DNA of 14,093 bases. Source: Clostridiales bacterium (GTDB lineage: Bacteria; Bacillota; Clostridia; Christensenellales; Aristaeellaceae). This document shows positions 1-6,777 of this stretch, piece after piece. Under the pieces are notes generated by a model. That model did not search any database. It was not told where the DNA came from and was given only the letters and a program-made list of their open reading frames with translations. Each line of letters starts with the position of its first letter. Positions within the stretch are counted from its first letter, which is position 1. Location of the stretch: NCBI GenBank assembly GCA_012512355.1, contig JAAZEI010000070.1, forward strand, positions 1-14,093, read 5' to 3'. Both the position numbers and the translations under genes were made by a program.

Positions 1-843
1 AGAACTTTGGAAAGTTATAGAAAACTCTCAAAGCTAAGTCACGAAAGCTCAGATGACAAGATATTTGCGGTGATTGGCGGCGGCTTTATCGGGGCTGAAA
101 TTGCGGCGGCGCTGTCGATGAATCATAAAAAGGTAGTCATGCTGATGCCTGAAGAGGGCATTGCTGCGCGGATTTTCCCGCATGATTTGTCGCAATATGT
201 GAATGAATATTATCGCGGCAAAGGTGTTGATGTGCGAACGGGTGTGAAGGTGACAGGAGAAGCCTTTCAAGATGGCCGCCACCATCTCCAGGTTTCCAAA
301 GGGGCTGAAGTGGTCGCTGATTATCTGGTAGCAGGCATCGGGATCATCCTGAATGTTGATGTCGCCCAGGCGGCCTGTCTTCGAACAGACCATGGCATTA
401 TGGTGGATGAATACCTGGCGACAAACAAACCTGGTATTTTCGCGGCCGGGGATGCTGCTGTTTACTATAGCCCTGCTCTGAAGAAGTGGATGAACTTCGA
501 GCATGAGGACAATGCCAACACGATGGGGCGCATTGCCGGCCGTAACATGGCGGGTGCAAATGAGAAGTTTGATCATCTGTCCTATTTTTATTCAGATCTC
601 TTTGATTTGGCTTACGAAGCTGTGGGCGAACTGGATTCAAGGCTTAACACAGTGGCAGACTGGGCGGAGCCCTTCAAAAAAGGCGTCATTTATTATTTCA
701 AGGAAGATCGCATTTGCGGCGTTTTGCTTTGGAATGTCTGGGACATGGTGCCTGATGCGCGGAAGTTGATTTCGAGCCCCGGCCCCTATCATCCGGAGGA
801 TCTTGATAAGACCCAACCGCCGGCTTGGAAAATAAAGTTTTGA
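1..843 (+). CDS. FAD/NAD(P)-dependent oxidoreductase, AIF/ferredoxin-reductase type (5' end outside window)
   Basis: The frame is open from the first base, so this is the C-terminal part of a longer flavoprotein; the TTG at 7 is probably internal. Counting from that TTG, residues 24-31 read GGGFIGAE, the dinucleotide-binding motif of the NADH domain, and GDAA at about 148-151 is the second FAD-contacting motif of the pyridine nucleotide-disulfide reductase fold. The stretch after it (about 168-205, with a GRIAGRNMAG segment and an aromatic FYSDLFD segment) resembles the C-terminal domain of AIF-like reductases. The N-terminal FAD-binding domain must lie upstream. The family passes electrons between NAD(P)H and a ferredoxin, quinone or similar acceptor; the partner here is unknown. 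The stop TGA is one base from the ATG of the next gene, which suggests translational coupling with the folate genes. The family call is firm, the substrate is not. Confidence 0.85.
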   Translation, partial: RTLESYRKLSKLSHESSDDKIFAVIGGGFIGAEIAAALSMNHKKVVMLMPEEGIAARIFPHDLSQYVNEYYRGKGVDVRTGVKVTGEAFQDGRHHLQVSKGAEVVADYLVAGIGIILNVDVAQAACLRTDHGIMVDEYLATNKPGIFAAGDAAVYYSPALKKWMNFEHEDNANTMGRIAGRNMAGANEKFDHLSYFYSDLFDLAYEAVGELDSRLNTVADWAEPFKKGVIYYFKEDRICGVLLWNVWDMVPDARKLISSPGPYHPEDLDKTQPPAWKIKF

Positions 844-844
844 C

Positions 845-1579
845 ATGAAAGAGAAGATGTCACTCAAAGGCAGAACAATCATCGTCACAGGCGGTGCCAG
901 GCGTGTAGGTAAAATCCTTGCACTGGCTGCTGCCGGAACTGGCGCTGATGTGGTGGTGCACTACGGCGCTTCAAAGGGTGAGGCGCAAGCGACAGCGGAA
1001 GAAATCAGATCCCTGGGTGTCCAGGCTTTTCTGCTGCAGGCTGATCTGAACAAACCCCAGGAAGCTGCCGGGTTCATTGAGCGAGCCCAGGAATTTGGGC
1101 CCTTGTTCGCCCTGGTTAACAGCGCAGCTATTTTTGAGCGGCTTGATTGGAAGAGTACGACGCTGGAAGCCTGGAACCGACATTTGATGGTGAACCTGAC
1201 AGCGCCTTTTTTGCTCAGTCAGGCTTTTGCAAACGCCCTTGGAGGAGCCCGAGGGCGCATCATCAATATTGTTGATTGGCGATGGCAGCGGCCGGGGGCG
1301 GATCACCTGCCATACGCGATTAGCAAATCAGCCCTTGCCGCCCTCACACAGTCTCTTGCAATGGGCATGGCGCCGGACATCACCGTCAATGCGCTGGCGC
1401 TGGGTGCTATTCTGCCGCCCAGTGATGGCGCGGCAAAACCAGATATCCTGCTGGGTGTGCCGGCCCGCCGGTGGGCAGCACCCCAGGAAGTCGCTGATGC
1501 AATCAGGTTTTTGCTGACAGGCCCTGAGTATATCACTGGCGAAATTATCTATGTCGACGGCGGCGAGCATTTGCTGTAG
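845..1579 (+). CDS. SDR-family pteridine reductase / FolM-like dihydromonapterin (dihydrofolate) reductase
   Basis: This 244-residue protein is a short-chain dehydrogenase of normal length. Its cofactor motif at residues 15-22 is TGGARRVG, which fits the TGxxxRxG signature of pteridine reductase PTR1 and FolM rather than the classical TGxxxGxG. The usual catalytic Ser position is taken by Asp144 (in NIVDW), followed by Tyr157 and Lys161 (YAISK). The Asp-to-Tyr spacing of 13 equals that of the PTR1 Asp-Tyr-Lys triad. NSAA at 92-95 is the conserved NAG-type segment. PTR1 and FolM reduce dihydropterins and dihydrofolate with NADPH in the cytosol. Followed directly by folB and folK, it likely serves tetrahydrofolate or tetrahydromonapterin synthesis. 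The start ATG is one base after the preceding stop with no strong Shine-Dalgarno site, so it may be read by coupling; an in-frame ATG at 857 is an alternative. A generic SDR is the fallback reading. Confidence 0.8.
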   Translation: MKEKMSLKGRTIIVTGGARRVGKILALAAAGTGADVVVHYGASKGEAQATAEEIRSLGVQAFLLQADLNKPQEAAGFIERAQEFGPLFALVNSAAIFERLDWKSTTLEAWNRHLMVNLTAPFLLSQAFANALGGARGRIINIVDWRWQRPGADHLPYAISKSALAALTQSLAMGMAPDITVNALALGAILPPSDGAAKPDILLGVPARRWAAPQEVADAIRFLLTGPEYITGEIIYVDGGEHLL

Positions 1580-1591
1580 AAAGGAGCACTC

Positions 1592-1954
1592 ATGGACCGT
1601 GTCATGATTACCAATCTGGTTGCCAGGGGAATCATTGGCCTCAATGAATGGGAACGGGAGAAATTACAGGAAATACGAATTAACATTGAGCTGTACGGCG
1701 ATTTCGATCAGGTGGGGCAGAGCGACGACATAAAAGACGGCGTCAATTACCGAACCGTGGCCAAAAAAGTGCTTTCTTATGCGCAAACATCAGGCCACTT
1801 TACGGTGGAAGCTCTGGCCGCCAATCTGGCGAGAATCTGTCTGGAGGAAGCGGGCGTTGAAAAAGTCAGGATGAGGGTTGAAAAACCTGGCGCCGTGCGT
1901 TTCGCAGAATCTGTGGGCATTGAGATAGAGCGCGATCAAAGCTGGCTCAAATGA
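1592..1954 (+). CDS. folB: Dihydroneopterin aldolase
   Basis: This 120-residue protein has the normal length of FolB, which converts 7,8-dihydroneopterin to 6-hydroxymethyl-7,8-dihydropterin and glycolaldehyde in folate synthesis. Visible landmarks are Glu21 in the GLNEWERE segment, Tyr53 in GVNYRTV, Glu73 in TVEALA, and the C-terminal KPGAVRFAESVGIEI block, where Lys98 is the expected catalytic lysine. These positions agree with the active-site Glu/Tyr/Glu/Lys set of known aldolases. A strong site, AAAGGAG at 1580-1586, sits ahead of the ATG. The gene lies 12 bases after the FolM-like gene and its stop overlaps the folK start by four bases (ATGA), so the genes are almost certainly one transcript. 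Epimerase or oxygenase side activities known in the family cannot be judged from sequence. Confidence 0.95.
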   Translation: MDRVMITNLVARGIIGLNEWEREKLQEIRINIELYGDFDQVGQSDDIKDGVNYRTVAKKVLSYAQTSGHFTVEALAANLARICLEEAGVEKVRMRVEKPGAVRFAESVGIEIERDQSWLK

Positions 1955-2433
1955 ATAGCTCAAACCGGGTAGTCTGTTTGCTGCTGGGATCAAATATTTG
2001 GCCGGAAATGAATTTAAAGCATGCGCTGCATATGCTCAGGGACCAGCTTGGCATCCTCAAAATATCTTCAGTCTGGAAAACAAGGGCAAAAGGCTCCCCG
2101 GGACCAGATTTTTTAAATGCGGCAGTCTTGGCAGAGACAGATTTGAGTGCTGATGAACTAAAAGAAGACGTCCTGCGCCCTCTTGAAACAAAGCTTGGCC
2201 GTGTTCGGAAAGCGGATAAAAACGCCCCGCGCACCATGGATATAGATATTATTATTTTCGATGGCCTTTTGATGGATGAAGATTTGTGGCAGCAGGTATA
2301 TGTGGCCGTTCCCGTGTCTGAGCTTTTACCCGATTACATTTCAGACAATGGCATGATGCTCAAGGATGCCGCGCACCTGCTGGCTGGGATAGAGCCCTTG
2401 ACTTTGATGCCGCGCATATTCGAAGACAATTAA
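1951..2433 (+). CDS. folK: 6-hydroxymethyl-7,8-dihydropterin pyrophosphokinase
   Basis: This 160-residue protein transfers pyrophosphate from ATP to 6-hydroxymethyl-7,8-dihydropterin, the step after FolB. Family landmarks are LGSN at 12-15, the FLNAAV segment at 54-59 that lines the pterin pocket, and the strong block GRVRKADKNAPRTMDIDIIIF at about 83-103, with Arg94 and the magnesium-binding aspartates Asp97 and Asp99. The usual loop that follows (PH near the centre and an Arg a few residues on, contacting ATP) is not recognisable: the segment from about residue 105 runs through DEDLWQQVYVAVPVSELLP, aligning the later xVxVPLxEL strand but without His or the following Arg. There is no frameshift visible. 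The ATG overlaps the folB stop (ATGA), indicating coupling. The gene is last in the operon and is followed by a hairpin terminator. Confidence 0.93.
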   Translation: MNSSNRVVCLLLGSNIWPEMNLKHALHMLRDQLGILKISSVWKTRAKGSPGPDFLNAAVLAETDLSADELKEDVLRPLETKLGRVRKADKNAPRTMDIDIIIFDGLLMDEDLWQQVYVAVPVSELLPDYISDNGMMLKDAAHLLAGIEPLTLMPRIFEDN

Positions 2434-2441
2434 ACAGGAAG

Positions 2442-2483
2442 AAACCAGAAAACAGACAGCGCAAGCTATCTGTTTTCTGGTTT
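2442..2483. terminator. Bidirectional hairpin terminator with GCAA tetraloop
   Basis: A perfect 15-bp inverted repeat (2442-2456 with 2469-2483) encloses a short inner stem AGC/GCT closed by a GCAA tetraloop, separated by one C/A mismatch. The outer arms begin with A-rich and end with T-rich bases, so the structure can end transcripts from both sides. It lies between the convergent folK and epimerase-like genes. Confidence 0.85.
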
Positions 2484-2519
2484 TCAGCGTATCAAAAGTT
2501 TTGTGAGCCTTTTCTATCC

Positions 2520-3545
2520 TTATGACAAGCTCATCGCGGCAAATGCCTCCCCGGCCTTCTCCATGAATGCCGCTGCCTCATCACTGAAGATGTCAAAGGA
2601 AGGATCTGGTTTTTGAAGCGATTCATGATCCAGAATATAATCAAGCGATATCCTGGCTGCCTGATCAAAGCGGGTGGGGCAGAGGAAGCCCGGAACAAAG
2701 CTCTTTATTTTTGAGTTGTCAAATAATGCGCAGTTGGCCTTATCACCCAGCAGTCCTCCGCGCCAATCTGTATTCTTAACCTGCGCCAGCATATGTGAAG
2801 GCACATAGCAGGGCTTGAAAGGACGATCCAATAGGCTGCTGACAGTCTGATAGATTTGGTTCCAGCTGAGCGCTTCGTCAGAAGTAATGTGGAATGCTTC
2901 GCCCAGAGCGTGGACATTGCCCATCAGGCCGATGAAACCTTTTGCGAAGTCTTCAGACCAGGTCACTGTCCACAGGTTCGTGCCGTCTCCGGCGATGACG
3001 ACAGGCTTTTCCTGCAGGATGCGGCTGATAACACTGTAAGGCCCTGTTTTTCCATGGACGGCAAAAGGCAGGCCTGCCTGGGAGAATGTATGGCTGGGGC
3101 GGACGATTGTGACAGGAAAGTCCTGGTCACGATAGGCAGTCATCAGCACATCCTCGCAGGCTGCCTTATTGCGGGAGTATTCCCAGAAAGGGTTAAAAAG
3201 AGGGGTCGATTCCCTCACGAAGGGATAGCGCGGAGGCTTATGATAAGCTGAGGCGCTGCTAATAAAGATGTATTGGCCGCACATGCCATCAAACAGCTCG
3301 ATGTCGCGCTGTACCTGCTGGGGGGTATAGGCGATAAACTGGGCCACCACATCAAAATAGCGTCCTTTTAGTTTCTCTTTGACCAGAGTGATATGCGCCA
3401 TATCAGCCGTGATGGCTTCCGCCCGTGGCAGCAATTCTTTGGCGCTGCCACGGTTGAGTATCGTGAGTTCCCATCCCTGGTCGATGAGCTGTTTTGAGAT
3501 GGGCAGGCTGATGGTACCGGTACCGCCAATTAACAGGGCTTTCAT
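2520..3545 (-). CDS. NAD(P)-dependent epimerase/dehydratase family (extended SDR) protein
   Basis: This 341-residue protein has the Rossmann start MKALLIGGTGTIS, a GGTGxIG-like nucleotide motif with Ser in place of the last Gly, and an Asn-Arg-Gly after the second strand (31-33), an arrangement that often favours NADP(H). A serine-rich SSASAY segment at 96-101 and Tyr123-Ser-Arg-Asn-Lys127 (YxxxK) match the catalytic residues of extended SDRs. TIVRPSHTF at 146-154 is also typical. The overall look is that of nucleotide-sugar epimerase/reductase-like proteins of the CSP41/NAD-epimerase type; the substrate cannot be told. The ATG is preceded by a strong AAGGAGGA site (minus strand, about 3554-3561). 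It is transcribed away from the D-2-hydroxyacid dehydrogenase gene, from a shared control region that contains two inverted repeats. It is a single gene ending at the terminator shared with folK. Confidence 0.85.
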   Translation of the reverse strand: MKALLIGGTGTISLPISKQLIDQGWELTILNRGSAKELLPRAEAITADMAHITLVKEKLKGRYFDVVAQFIAYTPQQVQRDIELFDGMCGQYIFISSASAYHKPPRYPFVRESTPLFNPFWEYSRNKAACEDVLMTAYRDQDFPVTIVRPSHTFSQAGLPFAVHGKTGPYSVISRILQEKPVVIAGDGTNLWTVTWSEDFAKGFIGLMGNVHALGEAFHITSDEALSWNQIYQTVSSLLDRPFKPCYVPSHMLAQVKNTDWRGGLLGDKANCALFDNSKIKSFVPGFLCPTRFDQAARISLDYILDHESLQKPDPSFDIFSDEAAAFMEKAGEAFAAMSLS

Positions 3546-3586
3546 CTATTCTTGTCCTCCTTGTTCAATTTTGCTTTTATCAGGGT

Positions 3587-3616
3587 ATTATACTATGAGC
3601 ATACCCGTTTGGGTAT
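3587..3616 (-). promoter_or_regulatory. Promoter of the epimerase-like gene with overlapping operator-like palindrome
   Basis: On the minus strand a perfect -10 box TATAAT lies at 3592-3587, about 40 bases upstream of the start codon. The -35 position, 17 bases further upstream, has no good TTGACA match. It falls inside a perfect 6-bp inverted repeat with a 4-base spacer, ATACCC-GTTT-GGGTAT at 3601-3616. A poor -35 box covered by a palindrome is a common layout for a regulated promoter. The regulator is unknown. Confidence 0.55.
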
Positions 3617-3630
3617 ATTTCTATTGCCAA

Positions 3631-3660
3631 GGGATTCATCTGGTCTGTGATATGAATCCC
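3631..3660. repeat. Perfect 9-bp inverted repeat upstream of the D-2-hydroxyacid dehydrogenase gene
   Basis: GGGATTCAT at 3631-3639 and ATGAATCCC at 3652-3660 are perfect reverse complements separated by 12 bases. The repeat ends a few bases before the Shine-Dalgarno site of the plus-strand gene. It could be an operator for a dimeric regulator or a hairpin in the mRNA leader. A weak plus-strand -35-like TTGCCA lies at 3624-3629, but I see no convincing -10 for it. Confidence 0.6.
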
Positions 3661-3679
3661 GGCGATGAAGGAGAAAAAG

Positions 3680-4645
3680 ATGAACATTGACAATATTCTG
3701 GTCTTGGTCCGTCTGGATGAAGACCAGCTTAAGAAGATTAAAAGTGTCGTGCCGCAGGCTGAGATTGTCCTGCAAAAGCCAAAAGAACTGACACGCGAAC
3801 AGGTGGAGCGGGCTGATATCATTGTCGGGAACATTCATTCAGAATTTTTGCCGTATTTAAAAAACACGAAGCTGCTGCAGCTGCTTTCATCAGGCGTTTC
3901 AAAGAAATATCTTAGCCTCCACCAGACAGCGCCTGACTGCATCCTGTGCAGCGCTTCAGGCGCGTATGGCCCTGCCATCAGTGAATACATGTTAGCAGGG
4001 CTGTTGATGATGATGCAGCGCTTGCATTTATACCGGGATGATCGGCATAAAGGTGAATGGAAACCGCGGGAAGACGCGCGTCTTCTCAGGGATGCCAAGG
4101 TATTGAGTGTAGGCATGGGAGATATCGGTACAAGCTTTGGAAGACTCTGCTCTCTGCTGGGGGCGCAGGTGACCGGCATCCGCAGGCGCAAAACCAGCCC
4201 GCCGCCTTTTATTGAACGAATCGCCGGGATAGATGAGCTGGATCTGCTGCTCCCCCAAATGGATGTGGTGGCCCTTGCCTTGCCCGAGACAGCGCAAACC
4301 CTGGGTGTGATGAACCGCGAGCGTTTTGAAGCGATGAAAGACGGCAGTTATTTTATGAATGTAGGCCGCGGCAGCGCTGTGGACCAGGAAGCCCTGCTTT
4401 GGGCGCTGCGCTCGGGCAAACTGGCCGGTGCTCTCATCGACGTGATGGATCCTGAACCACTGCCGCCCGAGCACCCCCTCTGGCAGGAAGAGAGGCTGAT
4501 GATCACGCCCCATATTTCAGGCCAATATCATTCGCAGGAAACACAAAATGAACTCATCGAACTCGTTTGCAAAAATATTGAAGCACTCAAAACCGGCGGC
4601 GAAATGACAGCGAGGGTAGATTTTGAGTCCGGGTACAGAGAATAA
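3680..4645 (+). CDS. D-2-hydroxyacid dehydrogenase (probably NADPH-preferring)
   Basis: This protein of 321 residues belongs to the D-isomer-specific 2-hydroxyacid dehydrogenases, which interconvert 2-oxo acids and D-2-hydroxy acids. The cofactor motif is GMGDIG at 145-150. The catalytic set is complete: Arg230 in NVGRGS, Glu259 in DVMDPEP and His278 in TPHISG. After the second strand of the cofactor domain, where NAD enzymes carry an acidic residue, the protein has Arg168-Arg169-Arg170, which suggests NADPH use as in the glyoxylate/hydroxypyruvate reductase GhrA type. I chose the ATG at 3680 rather than the in-frame ATG at 3665, because the AAGGAG site at 3668-3673 overlaps the upstream one and is well placed for the downstream one. 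The gene stands alone, divergent from the epimerase-like gene. The exact 2-oxo acid is not predictable. Confidence 0.88.
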   Translation: MNIDNILVLVRLDEDQLKKIKSVVPQAEIVLQKPKELTREQVERADIIVGNIHSEFLPYLKNTKLLQLLSSGVSKKYLSLHQTAPDCILCSASGAYGPAISEYMLAGLLMMMQRLHLYRDDRHKGEWKPREDARLLRDAKVLSVGMGDIGTSFGRLCSLLGAQVTGIRRRKTSPPPFIERIAGIDELDLLLPQMDVVALALPETAQTLGVMNRERFEAMKDGSYFMNVGRGSAVDQEALLWALRSGKLAGALIDVMDPEPLPPEHPLWQEERLMITPHISGQYHSQETQNELIELVCKNIEALKTGGEMTARVDFESGYRE

Positions 4646-4661
4646 TCAAAACCGGACACAA

Positions 4662-4694
4662 AAAAGGCAGGCTGCGCTGTACAGCCTGCCTTTT
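4662..4694. terminator. Bidirectional hairpin terminator
   Basis: A perfect 13-bp stem (4662-4674 with 4682-4694, GC-rich core AGGCAGGCTG) closes a 7-base loop. The left arm is preceded by a run of A, giving a T6 tract on the minus strand; the right arm ends in TTTT for the plus strand. It separates the convergent D-2-hydroxyacid dehydrogenase and nitroreductase genes. Confidence 0.9.
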
Positions 4695-4703
4695 GAATAG
4701 CGA

Positions 4704-5252
4704 TTAGTCAATAAACCGCAGGACCTCTTCTGTTGGCAGGCGTTTTTTAACTCTTGGGACTGTTGTTTCCTTTGGATAGCCCAGGGTGACCATCAGGCGC
4801 AAGCGGTCTTTTTGCGGGATATGAAGCAGAGCTTTCGCTTCTTCTTCGGGGAAGTAGCCAATGATGCAGCTGCCAAGCCCCAGCGCTGTAGCAGCCAGGC
4901 TAAGCTGTTGAGTGCACAGGCCAATATCCAGGGTGGTCCACTGTTTTTCCAAATATAGCTCGCCATATCGTTTGACCATGCGCTCATCGATGACTTCAGC
5001 AATGGCCAGAATGCAGGGCGCTTGGTCTACCCAGCCGTTGATATGGCGTGTATGTGTCATTTTTGCAAGTGCCTGTTTGGTTTCTTCCTCACTTACAGCA
5101 ACAAAGCGCCAGGGCTGGCCATTGCCGGCGGAGGGGGCCATGCAGGCCAGTTCGATGAGGGCTTCTATTTTTTCTTTTTCAACTGGTATCTGGGCATAGC
5201 TTCGGCAGCTTTCACGGGCTTTGAGCCCTTCTATAAAACTTAATGATTCCAT
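4704..5252 (-). CDS. Nitroreductase-family FMN oxidoreductase
   Basis: This 182-residue protein has the length and motifs of small nitroreductase-fold flavoenzymes: RESCRSY at 13-19 (FMN phosphate contact), APSAGNGQPW at 39-48, a helix with DIGLCTQQLSLAATALGLGS at about 109-128 and a C-terminal MVTLGYP at 154-160. Such proteins are FMN-binding dimers that use NAD(P)H to reduce nitro compounds, quinones or other acceptors; the natural substrate is often unknown. I start it at the ATG at 5252, whose A overlaps the final A of the preceding ProC-like stop (TGATG), with an AAAGGA site upstream; the TTG one codon earlier is less likely. It is the last gene of the DRTGG-PHP-ProC-nitroreductase operon and ends just before a shared terminator. 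Confidence 0.9.
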   Translation of the reverse strand: MESLSFIEGLKARESCRSYAQIPVEKEKIEALIELACMAPSAGNGQPWRFVAVSEEETKQALAKMTHTRHINGWVDQAPCILAIAEVIDERMVKRYGELYLEKQWTTLDIGLCTQQLSLAATALGLGSCIIGYFPEEEAKALLHIPQKDRLRLMVTLGYPKETTVPRVKKRLPTEEVLRFID

Positions 5253-6061
5253 CAATGCTCATCCTTTCCAAGCAGCTTGTCTTTGTCGATGACAGCCCTT
5301 ACCGCGGCGTGCAGGGCCTTGGTAAAGCCCAGCTCGTCAAGCTTGAGTACACCCTCAATGGTGGTGCCCCCTGGGCTTGTGACTTTGTCCATGAGAACCC
5401 TGGGGTGTTCATGGCTTGACATCAGTAATTTGCCGCTGCCAAACAGCATTTCGCAAGCCGTCTCCTGCGCCATCTGCCGGGTCAGGCCCGCCTGCACCCC
5501 GGCTTGCGCCAGCGCATCGACAAACTGAAATGCAAAGGCAGGGGCAGCGCCTGCAATCGCTGAAAAGGCAGGAAACAGCGTTTCGGGTATTTCGTGAACA
5601 GAGCCGATGGAGGAGAGCAGGGTCTGCCCCCGCTGCATTTGCTCGATGCTGACATGCTCGTTTCGGCATAAGGCGCTGGAAGCCGCCGTCACCATCGCGT
5701 TAAGGCTTGGCATGGTGCGGATGATGGCTGTGCCGCCAGGCAGCCGGCTTTCGTAATAAGACAGGGACAGGCCCGCCGCGATGGTGATGACCAGGGCTTC
5801 AGGCTTGATGCTGTCTTTGATGTGGGTTAAGACTTCAGGCATCACCTGCGGTTTGACGCACAGAACAAGGATATCACCCTGCTGCGCCGCCTCCTGAAGC
5901 GTTTTCAAAGGCACGAGCCCGACATCTTTTTGTAAAAGGCTCGCCGCCAACTCGCTGCTGTCGAAACCCGTCAAGGTATCGTGCAGATAATGACCGCTTT
6001 GTATCATCCCCCGCAGGATGGCTCCCGCCATATTGCCAAGGCCGATGAAGCTATAAATCAT
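5252..6061 (-). CDS. proC: Pyrroline-5-carboxylate reductase (divergent ProC)
   Basis: This 269-residue protein matches the length and order of ProC, which reduces 1-pyrroline-5-carboxylate to proline with NAD(P)H. The N-terminal motif FIGLGNMAGAI (5-15), VLCVKPQVM (66-74), ITIAAGLS (92-99) and VTSPGGTTIEGV (227-238) are family hallmarks. Two usually conserved segments differ. The MPN-x-P element reads MPSLNA at 117-122, and the SGSGPA element reads AGAAPA at 170-175. Asp34 at the end of the second strand may point to NADH use, but this is weak. The ATG has a strong AAGGAGG site that overlaps the stop of the PHP gene. It lies third in a four-gene operon. A true proline enzyme is most likely; a paralogue with a changed imine substrate is the alternative. 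Confidence 0.85.
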   Translation of the reverse strand: MIYSFIGLGNMAGAILRGMIQSGHYLHDTLTGFDSSELAASLLQKDVGLVPLKTLQEAAQQGDILVLCVKPQVMPEVLTHIKDSIKPEALVITIAAGLSLSYYESRLPGGTAIIRTMPSLNAMVTAASSALCRNEHVSIEQMQRGQTLLSSIGSVHEIPETLFPAFSAIAGAAPAFAFQFVDALAQAGVQAGLTRQMAQETACEMLFGSGKLLMSSHEHPRVLMDKVTSPGGTTIEGVLKLDELGFTKALHAAVRAVIDKDKLLGKDEH

Positions 6062-6072
6062 GTTTGTCCTCC

Positions 6073-6774
6073 TTATGCAGTCTGAGGTGCTGTCAGATAG
6101 CTGAGCAATTGGCCCGGGCTTCTGACACCCGTGAAGGCGTGGTTTTTCTGAGCAATATCAGCCAGGGTATGCGCGTCTGAAGAATGCAGGAGATGATAGC
6201 CGCTGACATCTGCTGTAAGCGGCAGGCTGTCGCATACTTCAAGCGCTGTAAACTCTTCTTCTTTTGGGATCAGCCCCAGCGCTGTCAGCAGGCCGTTGCT
6301 GCCCCTGTTGATGTGAGCCGGCACCGGCACGCCGCCCAGACTGCGCGTCATCAGACAAACCTCCTGCAGGCTGCGGTCAAGGGCCATGAGCAGCAGCTTA
6401 TCTTCATAGCGGATGACTTCGTCCCGAGCGTTCACATAAGCCTGCACCCCGAAATATTCAGGGCGGTTGATGATATCGGGCAGGTGCTTTGCGCAGTAGG
6501 CCCCCATCTCCTGCGCAGCCTGGATGCTGTCGAAATAGCACAGCAGATGCACTTCTTCCTTGGTACACACTTCAATCCCCGGCAGCAGCATAAGCCCCTC
6601 GCGCAGCGCGCAGGCGGCCACAGCGTCCAGGTTACCTGCTGTCTGGTGGTCGGTCACAGCGATGATATCCAGCCCATTGAGCCTGGCCATGGCGCAGATG
6701 TTGCCCGGTGACATGTCCATGTCAGCGCAGGGCGACAGGCAGGAATGGATATGCAAATCGTAATATTGCTTCAA
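6073..6774 (-). CDS. PHP-domain metal-dependent phosphoesterase
   Basis: This 233-residue protein contains a complete PHP metal site: DLHIHS with His8 and His10 at the N-terminus, TDH at 41-43, Glu68 in GIEV, His76, His154 in PAHIN, and SSDAH with Asp200 and His202. PHP proteins bind two or three metal ions and usually cleave phosphomonoesters or phosphodiesters; trpH/RnaseAM-like relatives act on nucleotides, but this substrate is unknown. The start must be TTG at 6774, because the next Met lies beyond the first metal motif. It begins three bases after the DRTGG gene stop, so translation is probably coupled. PHP proteins next to DRTGG proteins are known from clostridial clusters with Fe-only hydrogenase genes; no hydrogenase gene is seen here. 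Confidence 0.88.
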   Translation of the reverse strand: MKQYYDLHIHSCLSPCADMDMSPGNICAMARLNGLDIIAVTDHQTAGNLDAVAACALREGLMLLPGIEVCTKEEVHLLCYFDSIQAAQEMGAYCAKHLPDIINRPEYFGVQAYVNARDEVIRYEDKLLLMALDRSLQEVCLMTRSLGGVPVPAHINRGSNGLLTALGLIPKEEEFTALEVCDSLPLTADVSGYHLLHSSDAHTLADIAQKNHAFTGVRSPGQLLSYLTAPQTA

Positions 6775-6777
6775 AAT

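Noticed and set aside
49..576. Minus-strand open frame of 175 codons
   Set aside because: It lies fully opposite the FAD/NAD oxidoreductase, whose motifs are clear, and encodes no recognisable domain.
4028..4513. Minus-strand open frame of 161 codons
   Set aside because: It is antisense to the D-2-hydroxyacid dehydrogenase, which has a complete catalytic set.
6184..6711. Plus-strand open frame of 175 codons
   Set aside because: It is antisense to the PHP gene, which has all its metal ligands; the product has no family look and no ribosome site was apparent.
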